Shown here: piece after piece, positions 54,702 through 64,000 of the stretch | Numbering within the stretch: position 1 is the first letter of the stretch | Layout of the letters: every line of letters starts with the position of its first letter | Notes under the pieces: model-generated | Told to the model about the DNA's origin: nothing | What the model saw: only the letters and a program-made list of their open reading frames with translations | Databases searched by the model: none | Source: Limnephilus marmoratus | Taxonomy: Eukaryota; Arthropoda; Insecta; Trichoptera; Limnephilidae | Assembly (NCBI GenBank): GCA_917880885.1 | Contig: OU862913.1 | Span: 30,141,286 to 30,205,285 of the forward strand | Length of the DNA stretch: 64,000 nt | Direction of reading: 5' to 3' | Program-made: the position numbers and the translations under genes

Positions 54702-55864
54702 TTAATTTACAGATGAACATGATGGCTTTTGGTCCACGTGAGTCAATATGTGTTTCTTTAAAACTGATTGTTGTGAACAGGAATAGTTACATTCAGAACA
54801 CGAAAGCGGTTTTTCTAAGTTGTGCTTCATCGCGTTGTGGCTCTTCAATTGTGACTTTCGTAAACATGAATAGTTACAGACGGAACACGAGAATGGCTTT
54901 AATTTACTATGAGTCAAGACGTGTCTTGCTAAATCAAACTTTCGTATAAATGGCAGTTGACAGACGGAGCATAAGAATGCTTTTTCTGCATCGTGAGTTA
55001 ATTCGTGTTGCCTCAACACTGATTCAACCAAAGAAGTATAATTACATATTGAACACGAGAAAGGGTTTTGGCCACAACGAGTAGCAGTATGTCTAGTTAG
55101 TAAATACTTACGCGTAAAAGAAGTGTTACAGTCCGAACACGAGAATGGTTTTTCCCCGCTGTGAACAAATGTAATATGCCTCTTTAGTAAATACTTTGTT
55201 GCGAAAGAAGATACACAGTCGAGACACGAAAATGGTTTATCGTGGTGAATTAGTTCGTGTTCCTTTAATCGCGCCTTTCGTGAACACGAATAGTTACAAA
55301 CAAAACATGAGAATGGTTTTTCCCCACTGTGATTTTTCATGTGTAAGTTCAAGTCTTTCTTTCGTGAACACATATACCCGCAATCGGAACACGAAAATGG
55401 TTTTTCTCCGCTGTGAATCACTTGGTGTATTGTCATATCATGTTTTCGTGTACATGAATAGTTACATTCGGAGCATGTGAATGGTTTTTTACCGCTGTGA
55501 GTAAGCATGTGTCTATTTAATAAATACTGTTGTGAAAATGAATAACTGCAGTCTGAACACGAGAATGGTTTAACTTTGCTGTGAATCAGACGGTGCTGTT
55601 GTAGTCGTGAGTTTCGTGAACACGAATAATGACAATCCGGACACGAAAATGGTTTTTCCACGTTGTGTCCCACCACATGCGTTTTTAAATCAAACTTTCG
55701 TGAACACGAATAATTACAGATGGAACACGAAAATGGTTTTTCGCCGTTGTGAACCAACATGTGCCTTTTTAAATCACACTTTCGTGAAAACGAATAGTTA
55801 CATATTGAACACGAGAAAGACTTTGAAGACGATTGAATAACTTCTCGAGTTTCCTGGTATGCTC
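54702..55864 (-). CDS. C2H2 zinc-finger protein, exon 2 (13 fingers)
   Basis: The acceptor TTTTTCATTACAG ends at 55865. The exon finishes a split glycine codon and encodes 386 residues to a TAA at 54704-54702. After about 20 linker residues come 13 tandem C2H2 fingers. Most have the TGEKPF-type linker (HSGEKPFSC, HNVEKPFSC) and a hydrophobic YSCSRK motif between the cysteines and the helix. Finger 9 ends H-x4-C and finger 8 has a longer spacing (H-x4-H). Tandem fingers of this type bind DNA; nuclear transcription regulation is expected. The fingers are close to each other in sequence, suggesting recent expansion by duplication. Joined to the exon at 56031-56586 the protein is 572 residues. 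The target gene is unknown. Confidence 0.85.
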
Positions 55865-56030
55865 CTGTAATGAAAAAATTAAATTCATCAAAAATTTTAA
55901 AATTGATTTAACGCTTTGATTTAATCAATGTTTTATATTTAGATTACGTTTATTAGTATTACTTTCTTCTTCAATGGTTAAATATTACATTGATGAACCT
56001 TCAAAAGTTATTTCAATAAAGTTTTCTTAC
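55865..56030 (-). other. Intron of the zinc-finger gene
   Basis: 166 bp, phase 1, GTAAGAAAAC at the 5' side and CATTACAG at the 3' side on the minus strand. The part 55930-56025 matches the 3' tail of SINE-C in antisense (CTTTCTTCTTCAATGG, CCTTCAAAAGTTATT). Confidence 0.7.
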
Positions 56031-56586
56031 CAGTTGTCGTATCAACACCCTCTGCATGCGCCAAACATTTCTTCTTAACATCAGGTAGGTCAATCTCAAT
56101 ATCTCTACACATTATTTCACCTCTGTCATCTTTGAGAACTACTGGTTCCACCTTGATAGTGATACTCTCTGGGTTTAGAAACTCCGTAATTCCACCTTCG
56201 ATTTCTTCTTTATGTCCTGGTTCCACCTTGATGGTGACGCTCTCCGATTTAAGACATTTTAATTTATTGACAAGCTCATCTCTGTTGTCTTCTTTTGATC
56301 CTGACTCCACCTTGATTGCGACATTCTCTGGGTTAAGAAACTTGAAATTATCGTTAAGTTCGCCTCTGTATTCTGATTTCATTGGTTCCACCTCGATGGT
56401 GATGGTTTTTGGGTTAAATTTTTGCGTAAGTTCACCCTTGATTTCTTCTTTGGACCCTGGTTCCACCTTAATAGAGTGACTATCGGAGTCAATAAATTGT
56501 ATATTATCTGTAATTTCACTTTCAATTTCTTCATCTAAGTCTGGTTCCACCTTAATGGTGAAACTATTCGTTTTAGGAAGATCCAT
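56031..56586 (-). CDS. C2H2 zinc-finger protein, exon 1 (acidic KVEP repeats)
   Basis: Begins at ATG (MDLPKTNSFTIKVEP) and encodes 185 residues plus the first base of codon 186; the donor is ACAACTG|GTAAGA. The frame is open upstream to 56703 but has no earlier ATG before MDLPK. The exon is six tandem repeats of about 26-31 residues. Each has the shape [S/T]-hydrophobic-[I/V]-K-V-E-P, then acidic residues such as GSKEEI, then GEL/GEI. Five of the six keep the lysine and read IKVE, the SUMO-attachment consensus (hydrophobic-K-x-E); the third reads IEVEP. KVEP motifs at the N-terminus of C2H2 proteins are known from insects and other animals as repression modules. That this protein is sumoylated is an inference. 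Confidence 0.8.
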
Positions 56587-56734
56587 AGTAATTTTGCAAT
56601 GTCGTTTTACAAATAAATTAATCCTGGAACATAACATTAAAATTAGAGAATATAATGTACCATACCATTGAAGATAAAATCTTAATAAACATAAACAAAA
56701 CAATATACAGAAAAATAAAAAGGTAACGGTTGCA

Positions 56735-56950
56735 ACTGGGACTCGAACCCGGGATCTCTTGTCTTATCAGGAAACAGCGCCTTGACCAACTCGGCCATTG
56801 GGACTTATATTTTTTTTGTCATTTTTTGTCGAAAATCAGAATTCAATATAATCCCTAACTAATTCATATTTTTATTAGTATTATCTCCTTTACAATGATA
56901 TTTTACATGATGGGTATAATCTTCAGAAGTTATTGAAAAAAATTGGATAT
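56735..56950. mobile_element. SINE-C related pieces, head and tail in opposite directions
   Basis: The minus strand at 56810-56735 has a tRNA-like head (CCCAATGGCCGAGTTGGTCA, box B GGGTTCGAGTCCC). It could be mistaken for a serine or leucine tRNA, but the acceptor arms (GTCCCAA against GTTGCAAC) do not pair well. The tail CTCCTTTACAATGATATTTT, CTTCAGAAGTTATTG lies on the plus strand at 56885-56945. Confidence 0.55.
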
Positions 56951-57112
56951 AATGTATATTCCAAATATAAATCTTTAAGCTTTTGCATCTTTGAAGCGTT
57001 TGAATCTTCGATTTCGTGATCTTGTATTTGAATGGAAGTTCATTTACGCAAAAAAAAAGAAAATAAATTGTTCTAACTCGTCGAGAATGTATTACGTTAC
57101 TATTTTTTACAG

Positions 57113-57179
57113 GGCCACACAGGAGGCTCCCGCAGATTTAAGACCCGATGTTAATGGCCATCGAAATGTTAGAATATAA
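57113..57179 (+). CDS. Possible terminal exon of an unseen gene
   Basis: Follows a strong acceptor (TTACTATTTTTTACAG) and, in one phase, reads 21 residues (ATQEAPADLRPDVNGHRNVR, then I) to TAA. A polyadenylation signal AATAAA lies at 57225-57230, followed by TGT-rich sequence. No repeat match was found. The upstream exons would be outside the recognised features. The phase would also accept exon 1 of the clip gene, but no cysteines are present, so I do not link them. Confidence 0.3.
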
Positions 57180-57230
57180 CAAAATATTGTTGCTACTAGC
57201 AACGGCTGTAACTATGTTATTGAAAATAAA

Positions 57231-57969
57231 TGTCAGTCTATCGAAAACCTCTCTGTTGTTTCATTAGATTCCCCAAATTACTATTATTGGCTTCTTAATT
57301 TTGGGTTTCTTAAAAAGAAACATGTTGTTATTGATAATTAGAGCGTATTATATGGTGTGGTGGTCGAAAGTAAAACTTCACCCTCAATAACTTTCAACAC
57401 CGTTTAAATAATGTTTGAACACTAACCGATGGATGATATATGGAAATTGAATTGCTTTTCATAGTGAAGCGGGATAAATGCATTCGTTTCTTCAACTAGA
57501 TATTCAGAATTATGATGAGGCGATGACGAGATATTGTAAACGTCAACGTAAACCAAGTTTCTATGGTTAACTAATTACACAGATAAAAATAGGACATAGA
57601 CTAGAGGGGCATATTATTATTAAAAAATATTGATGTTGTAGGTAAGTACCTACTTTACTGTAATCCGTATGGTATTTTACTGAGAGATGTGTCGAAGTGT
57701 CGATGTATGTAAAGGCCGCACAATGAACTAGCTGGAAAGATCAATGCTCCCCGTATCGACTTCTGATCCGGCTAGCCTTGCAGCTGATGGGCAAGCACAA
57801 CGGCTGAATTTAAAGCCACTTAAAAATCAAATGGTTAAAAATAATATGGTGATTGGAGTGTCAAGGAGCTAAAAAAAGAATCGAGAAAAATAAATACGAG
57901 GGAAAAAGAAAGTCATGGTTTGTTTATAACCGCAACCTACTTTATATTGTTTTCCTAGGAATCTAACGT
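57231..57969. other. No gene recognised
   Basis: AT-rich spacer; no family match, frames under 60 codons. Confidence 0.35.
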
Positions 57970-58824
57970 AACATCGTCGCTCTAGTTCGTTTTACTCCAA
58001 CAGACCATTTTTAGCGAAATTGAGTTAAGTATGCAGTAGTTCTCAGAAAGTCTTTATGTATACAATGCAAGTGAAAAAAAAAATTAAAAAAATTATTTAG
58101 GGGGTTTTCAAAACGCACTTTGTCTTACGTCCTCCAAAATGAAACAAAATTTCGAGCGTATTTATCCAACATCCACACGTTGGCCAAAAAGACTCCCGTT
58201 TTTAAACCGGCCGTTCAGTCAAATTTCATAGGAATTTCTCCAACATCCAAACTGTATCTTAGCCAACGTGCGAAATTCAAACTCTCGGTTCCGGGCGTAT
58301 TGCTCTAACAGACCACACTGCCAATAGCAGCGCAGCGGAGGACCACGTGATTGCTTTCATTCCAAACATTCGTTCGTTTAGCGCCACGAAATTAAATATC
58401 TTCACTTATGATTATGCTAGTTACCAAGTTACTTTAGTGGTTTTCTAGGAGATTTCTTCAGACAAAATGCATAAAGATGTAAACTGTGGAAAAGGATAAA
58501 TTTTTTTAAGGAAAACATAACAGATAATTAATATTACAATATTTTCTCAGCAAATTGTTTCAACTTGTCGTCCGTTACAGGGTGGTTATAATAAAGTTGT
58601 GTATTTTTTGAGAAAATATTGTAATAAATGCCAAATTTTATATTGTGGTGAAATATCGTACTAAAAATTGAAATAACCTTCGTCACTGTTTTAATTTAAT
58701 TTAACCAATTAAAATGTCAAAACGAATTGACTGAAATTGAAGAAAAATCAATTAACGAAGAGTATAAGGACGACATTATACGGAATACACTCGGAATTTG
58801 ATCCTTAAGGCGTATGTGTATAAA

Positions 58825-59890
58825 GAGGTATCGGTATGTTTATCTACCTATACGTAATTATTTAAATCTTCGTGTAAAAATACCTATTTATGATATTTAA
58901 AACAATTATAAGAATAAGAACATTGAATGAACTTTTGTTTTAAGCACATTTAATGCGTAGTATCGGTATGTTTATCAACCTTTACGTAATTATTAAAATC
59001 TTTGTTCAAAAATACCTACTTGTGATATTTAAAAAACACAATTATTAGAATAAGGACTGATGTATTATAGTACCTATATACCTAATATATGTGTCCATCC
59101 ACCAAATCTTAGTGAAAGCATTATTATACTTCAGATACTTAACCTGTCAAAGGCCAGGGTTTTTTACCTTACCTTTTTTAAATTACCTTAATAACAAGAA
59201 TGGAGGAAGCTATTTTAAGCTTTATTTTATGTTATAAATTAATGGAATAAAATTTAAAATCGCATCCAAATTATTTGAATTAATATTCTTTTTTGAAATT
59301 CCAGTCTCGCGCGCGGGCGCGTTCCTGGCCTTTGAAAGGTTAAAACAAGCCAACAATTAGAATAAGGAAATGAAGGAGTTTTAATTTTCGGTATATTTAG
59401 TTCCTAAAATATCTGTTTGTTTATCAACCAAATTTGCATGTAATTATTCGACTTATGATATTTAAAACAAGCCAATTATTAAAATAAGGAAATCAAGGAG
59501 TTTTCATTTTCGAATATTTATGTGTTTATCTACCAAATATTTGTGTCAGAATTCTACCTGAGATATTTAAAACATGTTAATTATTAGAATAAGGAAATAA
59601 ACAAGTTTTTGTTTTCGGTACATTTAATGCCTAAAGTATCTTATTATTTTAATCAACCAAATCTTAGTGTAACAATGAAAACATTTTTGGTATATTTAGT
59701 GCCAAAGTTCAGTTGTATTTGTGTACCTATAAATATCTTATTATTGAAATCTTCATGGGAGAATTTTACACCGAATGACCATGAAAGCATTTCTATTATT
59801 TTGTACATTGAGTGCCTCACATTTCTTATGTGTTTGTTTATTTCTTACCTATTAGAGTTTTATTTTGATCGAGCTTTGGATTGTCAATAA
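58825..59890 (+). repeat. Degenerate tandem array, ~105-130-bp unit
   Basis: Repeated order of words: TATCGGTATGTTTATC, CGTAATTATT, AAATACCTA, GATATTTAAAAC, AATTATTAGAATAAGG and TTTTCGGTATATTTAG. About seven units, diverged; interrupted at 59139-59343. Confidence 0.65.
59139..59343. mobile_element. 205-bp TTAA MITE
   Basis: TTAACCTGTCAAAGGCCAGG and CCTGGCCTTTGAAAGGTTAA are complementary except at one or two places; TTAA at both ends suggests piggyBac. It splits the tandem array. Confidence 0.75.
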
Positions 59891-60239
59891 AAAAGTTATT
59901 ACTATTCGTACATTTTTAATGATTAGGTATCCCATTCATTTGACTTTTTTACCTAGATCAATTTCCAGTTATTTAATTTCAGCCCCTTTTGTAACCCTTC
60001 TAATAAAATGTGGTTAATGGTTAGGATTGTTTTATGACTTCTTTTTTTTACAAGTCTGTATTGTGTAATAGACGTAAATCACATGCCATGTGTTCGAACA
60101 TAGGATCATTTTTACAAAGAACTCGTCGTCTATTGTTTTATACATTTATAAAGAACTTGTAGCTATCTATTGTGTTTCAAAATCCTTCGAGTTAACATTT
60201 TATTTTAAAATGTTGGATACTACACTTCTGTTATCACAC

Positions 60240-60315
60240 GACGGCCTCCTGTGGTCGAGGGATAAGACTCTCAACTAGCGATCCGAATGTCGCAAATTTC
60301 AATCCCATCGTGCAC
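60240..60315 (+). mobile_element. tRNA-like SINE head
   Basis: GGCCTCCTGTGGTCGAGGGA (box A-like) and AAATTTCAATCCCATCGTGC (decayed box B). It is directly followed by AT-rich linker and a SINE-A copy. Confidence 0.45.
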
Positions 60316-60344
60316 AAGTAATTTTTATTTTGGTAAATTTGTTT

Positions 60345-60790
60345 ATTTTGGGGGGCGGGTATGGGTACCGCCGTCCCGGGAACCATTTATTGGATAACCA
60401 CCATCTCTGCCATAGATCACCCCGAGTGGTTCGCTACGTTTGGTGACTTAGCAAGGGTGCCCGAGTTCATGAAGTGAAGTTCGTCCAGGTCTTAATGGCG
60501 GATACGACTGCCCACCTGTTGCGTGGCGAGAGAGAGACTGGTTAAGGGAGGCTTTTTGACCTTTTCAGCCGGACTCTCCCGACTCTCGCCTTGCACCGCC
60601 ATTGGAGAGATAGATTAGTCCGTCATATAGTCCGTCCATATAGTCCGTCACTCCCGGACACACTGACCCCCAGATTCCTACCCACCCCTCATACCCTTTT
60701 TCTTCCCAAATTTCCTATCCTTACCTTCCTTATAAAGACTCCTTCAAAGTGAAATTATTTTCCTCAGGGCCACCTGTGTGGAGCTAATCT
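60345..60790 (+). mobile_element. SINE-A, complete reference copy
   Basis: Starts GGGGGGCGGGTATGGGTACC, contains ATTGGATAACCACCATCTCT, GGTGCCCGAGTTCATGAAGT and CCAGATTCCTACCCACCCCT, and ends GTGTGGAGCTAATCTAAAAA. Near the end GAAATTATTTTCCTCAGGGC can fold with the preceding bases in fuller copies. Box A/B are not evident, so the promoter origin is unknown. Confidence 0.75.
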
Positions 60791-60899
60791 AAAAATATAT
60801 ATACATATTTCACAACTTTAACCATTAAAGAAACGTACGTGGATATGTGTTTTTTATGTTTAAATAGTGAAATAACACAAATCAATAAAAAAATATATA

Positions 60900-61172
60900 C
60901 ATATAAATATATATACATGCTGTATTTGCGACACGTTCCAGAGTGGAAGATACTCTCAGTATCACCCTGATGTAAGACCGCCATTTCGAATTCAAGCATC
61001 GCTTGAAATGGCTTTAGCCCTGGTTGTTGACTCGATCTGAATAGCCAGGTACTTACCAACCTTCATAACTGCATCCCCTTCCCGCTACATCCAGCCTCAC
61101 AAAATTGGGTATGCTATGTATAGCCTGACTTGGTCCAGGCGGTTGGGACTCTTGTGCAGTATTAACATAAAA
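60900..61172 (+). mobile_element. SINE-D, 5'-truncated
   Basis: GCGACACGTTCCAGAGTGGA to CTTGTGCAGTATTAACATAA, body and tail only. Confidence 0.7.
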
Positions 61173-61330
61173 ATAAAGTCACGTAAATCAATCCAACCTT
61201 TCGGGTCTGATCATACTAAATCTCCTATTTATATGCCGTAATAAATATGATAAATATAATAAAACGTGTATATTATATGGATAATTTGAATAGCATTGTT
61301 TTAGTGCAAAAACGCTTTACAATATATGTT

Positions 61331-62095
61331 CTCAGGGCCTACGAGGGGATGCTGTGTGGAAGGTCTTTTTGAGGAAAGGAAGAATAGGAAGTTCTAGGAT
61401 GGAAATAGGAATGAGGGGTGGGTAGGAATCTGGGGGTTAGTCTGTATAGGAGTGACGGACGTAAAAAACTGTCCAACCGCGGTGCAAGGCAATGGGGTCG
61501 AGAGAGTCCGGCTGGAAAGTTCCAAAGGACTCCTTCACGCAGTCTCTCTCCCTGCGGTGGGCAGACTCATCCGCCGTCAAGACCTGGACAAACCTCACCC
61601 CATGAACCCAGGCACTCCTGCTAAGTCACCAAACGTATCGAACCACTTGGGGAGACCTTTTCACAGCTCCACACAGTAGGCCCTGAGGAAAATAATTCCC
61701 CTCAGGGCCTATGTCATTTTTGGGAAGGAAGTAGAGTAAGTTGTGGGAAGAAAAAAGTATGAGGGGTGGGTAGGAATCTGGGAGTCAGTGTGTCAAGGAG
61801 TGACGCACGTATGAATCAATCCCTCCCCACTGCGGGTAAAGCGATGTTCCGAGAGTCCTGCTGGAGAGGTCTACAGATCTTCCTCAACCAGTCTTTCCCG
61901 ATCCGGCCTGCCACGCAGTTTGTGGGCAGACGCATCCGTCGCCAGGATCCAGACAAAACTCACAACGAGACAGAACCCGGCCATCCCTGCTAAGTCACCA
62001 AACGTAGCGAACCACTTGGGGTGACATATGGCAGAGATGTTGGTTATCCAATAAATGGTTCCCGGATCGGCGGTACCCATACCCGCCTCTCAAAT
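61331..62095 (-). mobile_element. Two SINE-A copies in tandem
   Basis: 61331-61655 lacks its 3' end. 61665-62095 is nearly complete on the minus strand (plus strand CTCCACACAGTAGGCCCTGA to CGGTACCCATACCCGCCTCT). The two are separated by about 10 bp. Confidence 0.75.
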
Positions 62096-62952
62096 AAAAA
62101 CTAATAAACGTAGGACCTATCTGATGACTAACGGTTGACGACTAGCAGCCAACAATAAAACACGCCTGAAACATTATTTAATAAGTATAATTGTCTGAAA
62201 ACGTACGTTTTCATTGATGATTTTAGGATGTTATTATTTTACAAAAACTTACTCTTGAAACTTGTTTCCCAACCAAGAAACAAATTATTTCTAAAAAATT
62301 GTCGAATGTTATAAGAAACTATTTAAAAATCACACCCGAATATTTAGGTCTCACGGCGAAAACATAGGACACATAAGCTAAATCCATAAGTACCTATCAA
62401 AGTTTAATGAATTGAAATGCTTTCCGATCTCCCTGTAATGCCAAGCACGTTAGATAAAGTAACTTCACGCAAGAGTACGCGCTCTTGTCTTACATCCAGT
62501 GTCCTTTGTCCAATATCCAACTTTCGCAAACAAGAATTCGTCACTTTGGCCAACATCCAAATTAAAAACGTGTTTTCTGCGTAATTTTATACATTTAGAA
62601 CATATTGTACTTAAAAAAAACAATTTGTAATACTTTAAAACATTTTAGTAGACTTACAATTTAGCTAATTTAATTTTATATGCCTTTTTCGTAAAAAAAA
62701 CTTTAAAGCGCTGTTTCTCACGATTTACGTTTTGGTCTGTTGGAGTAAAACGAACTAAAGCTACGACATGTTTTTCCTTATTTAGGTAAAAAAAAAACTA
62801 GGGAATTAAAGTCCTCCAAGTTGGCAATCCTTTTCGTTCCCGAAATCTCTTGTTTAATTTATTACCGCAAACGCGATTAAAAAAGAAAAAGGTATTTAAC
62901 CAATTTTCCAGTACTTTGCGCAATTTAATTGTGACTTTCAACTAAAAATTAT

Positions 62953-63090
62953 CACTTGGGCGTTAGTAACGTTTAGGTGGGGCGGGGGGGAGGTGGAACG
63001 AAAAAACGTTACGGCGCGTTGCATGGGGGGAGGGGGGGGGGTCAAAAATCTTCAAAAATTGCGTTACGTAATACTTGAACGCCCCCTTGG
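62953..63090. mobile_element. Fragmentary element with TTACGTAA-type end
   Basis: The right end TGCGTTACGTAATACTTGAA, then CGCCCCCTTGG, resembles in style the end of 42643-44318. The left side (GGGCGTTAGTAACGTTTAGG) matches only partly. G-runs dominate the middle. Confidence 0.4.
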
Positions 63091-63532
63091 CGGTTGTGAC
63101 ACAATTACAACTTTCAAACGTTTTTTAACGAATAGGTATGTTGAAAATGAGATTAAGTCAAGTTTTTAAAAAGTGCCAATTTTCATTTGTTTCGGTATTA
63201 TAATTTTTGTTCAAATTATACTATGATTACGAATATAACAGATTCCAGAGGCATCACACAGTCTGATAAAACAAAATATTTATTGCAAACACGATAATTT
63301 TATATTGCATTAAATTTATGTATTCAGGCACAATCAACTTTTTTCGCAACTCCTACTCATTATCTAGAATCTATGCCCAGAGGTTCTCGGGGAGCATAAA
63401 GGTACAATAGAACATTGATACATTTTAATTACAATTATTTTTTAACTTATTTTTGAAAAAAAAAACTCTCGTCATTGAATAGGTATAATGGCAGACGCGA
63501 TTAATGCCTAGAATTGTACCATCTACAATAAG
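63091..63532. other. No gene recognised
   Basis: AT-rich, no family match. Confidence 0.35.
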
Positions 63533-63540
63533 GCCGCTAG

Positions 63541-63791
63541 CAAGGGCGGATCCAGCTTTGGCGCCAGGGAGGGGAGGGTCACATAGTCGTGGTCAAATCA
63601 CAAGAAGTTATAATTTAATTTTGATAATAATAGATACCTACAAGTAAAAAGTAGGAAGGTAATGTTGATAATAATAGATATAAAAACATTATGTTTAACA
63701 ATTTTAATTAGTGGTCCACCTAGGTCCTAGACCCAGCCCAGCGGGGTCATGACCCCCGTAACCCCCCCCCCCCCCCCTGGATCTGCCCTTG
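63541..63791. mobile_element. hAT MITE, 251 bp, with perfect 8-bp duplication
   Basis: CAAGGGCGGATCCAG and CTGGATCTGCCCTTG are complementary at 14 of 15 positions. Flanks GCCGCTAG are identical at 63533-63540 and 63792-63799. Contains a C-run. Confidence 0.9.
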
Positions 63792-63880
63792 GCCGCTAGC
63801 ATAGGAGTATGTTTATATGTATGTGGGAGTATTAACACATGCCTTTTATAGTAATAGAATAAATGTGTCGTTTCTTAAAT

Positions 63881-63981
63881 CAGTAGTTTTTTATTGTACC
63901 TCCCTTATTTTAATTAATAGTTTAAGTATGAACCCGCCAAAAGGCGTGGGCATATCACCTCCAAGAAGGTTAAGAACCACT
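63881..63981. mobile_element. Small hAT-like relic
   Basis: Right end AAGGTTAAGAACCACTG (complement CAGTGGTTCTTAACC, a hAT-type end). The left end CAGTAGTTTTTTATTG matches weakly, and no clean target duplication is visible. Confidence 0.4.
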
Positions 63982-64000
63982 GAGTTAGATTGTGTTTATG

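Larger units (their letters stand above)
57970..62770. mobile_element. 4.8-kb composite block with inverted ends
   Basis: The left end CTAGTTCGTTTTACTCCAAC (57980) is the complement of GTTGGAGTAAAACGAACTAA (62739-62758), and the match covers about 34 bp. Next to each end are related direct-orientation pieces rich in CCAACATCCAA (58120-58320 and 62480-62580). The interior holds degenerate tandem repeats, a TTAA MITE and four SINE insertions. This may be one large element or two relics facing each other. Confidence 0.45.

Noticed and set aside
54713..55840. Several plus-strand frames of 77-94 codons across the zinc-finger exon
   Set aside because: They are antisense shadows of the repetitive finger codons and have no start context or domain.
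56735..56815. tRNA-like sequence that could be a serine or leucine tRNA
   Set aside because: Box A and B are good, but the acceptor stem pairs poorly and related SINE-C heads occur at 33838 and 52607.
57113..57179. Third alternative terminal exon for the clip-peptide gene
   Set aside because: The phase fits, but it lacks the cysteines needed to complete the clip domain and lies 35 kb from exon 1.

Overview
The window is a gene-poor, AT-rich piece of an animal nuclear genome, almost certainly an insect. Two protein-coding loci with credible exon structure are visible. Nearly everything else is layered transposable-element debris: mariner, hAT, piggyBac and PIF/Harbinger-type elements, several 5'-truncated LINEs, tRNA-derived SINEs, a Penelope-like palindrome and one young LTR retrotransposon. 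The insect call rests on a clip-domain exon, a KVEP-type C2H2 zinc-finger gene, mariner families and arthropod-type LINE remnants. I cannot name the order with confidence; Hemiptera is only a guess.

Region 1 (1-22.3 kb) holds mobile-element remains only. It contains a mariner pseudogene and fold-back MITEs, a palindrome with a hammerhead-ribozyme-like core, five LINE pieces (7-8.9, 9.1-9.9, 10.5-11.5, 17.1-18.0 and 20.6-21.0 kb), SINEs, and a hAT copy with an exact 8-bp target duplication.

Region 2 (22.3-44.5 kb) is the most interesting part. A small secreted clip-domain peptide starts at 22311 with a signal peptide and the first three clip cysteines. The other three cysteines lie in a terminal exon, and there are two such exons, at 30729-30795 and 40637-40700. 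Both are in the same splice phase and both end in a stop. They head a roughly 3-kb segmental duplication whose copies carry different later insertions. Intron 1 contains a 6.4-kb LTR element with identical LTRs, a visible gag-to-protease frameshift site and no reverse transcriptase or integrase, inserted in a satellite array.

Region 3 (44.5-54.7 kb) holds more repeats: a second hammerhead-bearing palindrome, piggyBac-like and hAT elements with exact target duplications, and SINEs.

Region 4 (54.7-57.2 kb) holds a two-exon minus-strand gene for a 13-finger C2H2 protein. Its acidic N-terminus is six tandem repeats, five of which keep a lysine SUMO-type motif. A possible terminal exon of an unseen plus-strand gene lies at 57113-57179.

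Region 5 (57.2-64 kb) is a composite repeat block bounded by 34-bp inverted ends, with degenerate tandem repeats, SINEs and small hAT copies. The two loci show no sign of working together. Their common theme is that transposable elements surround and partly shape their introns and splice sites.
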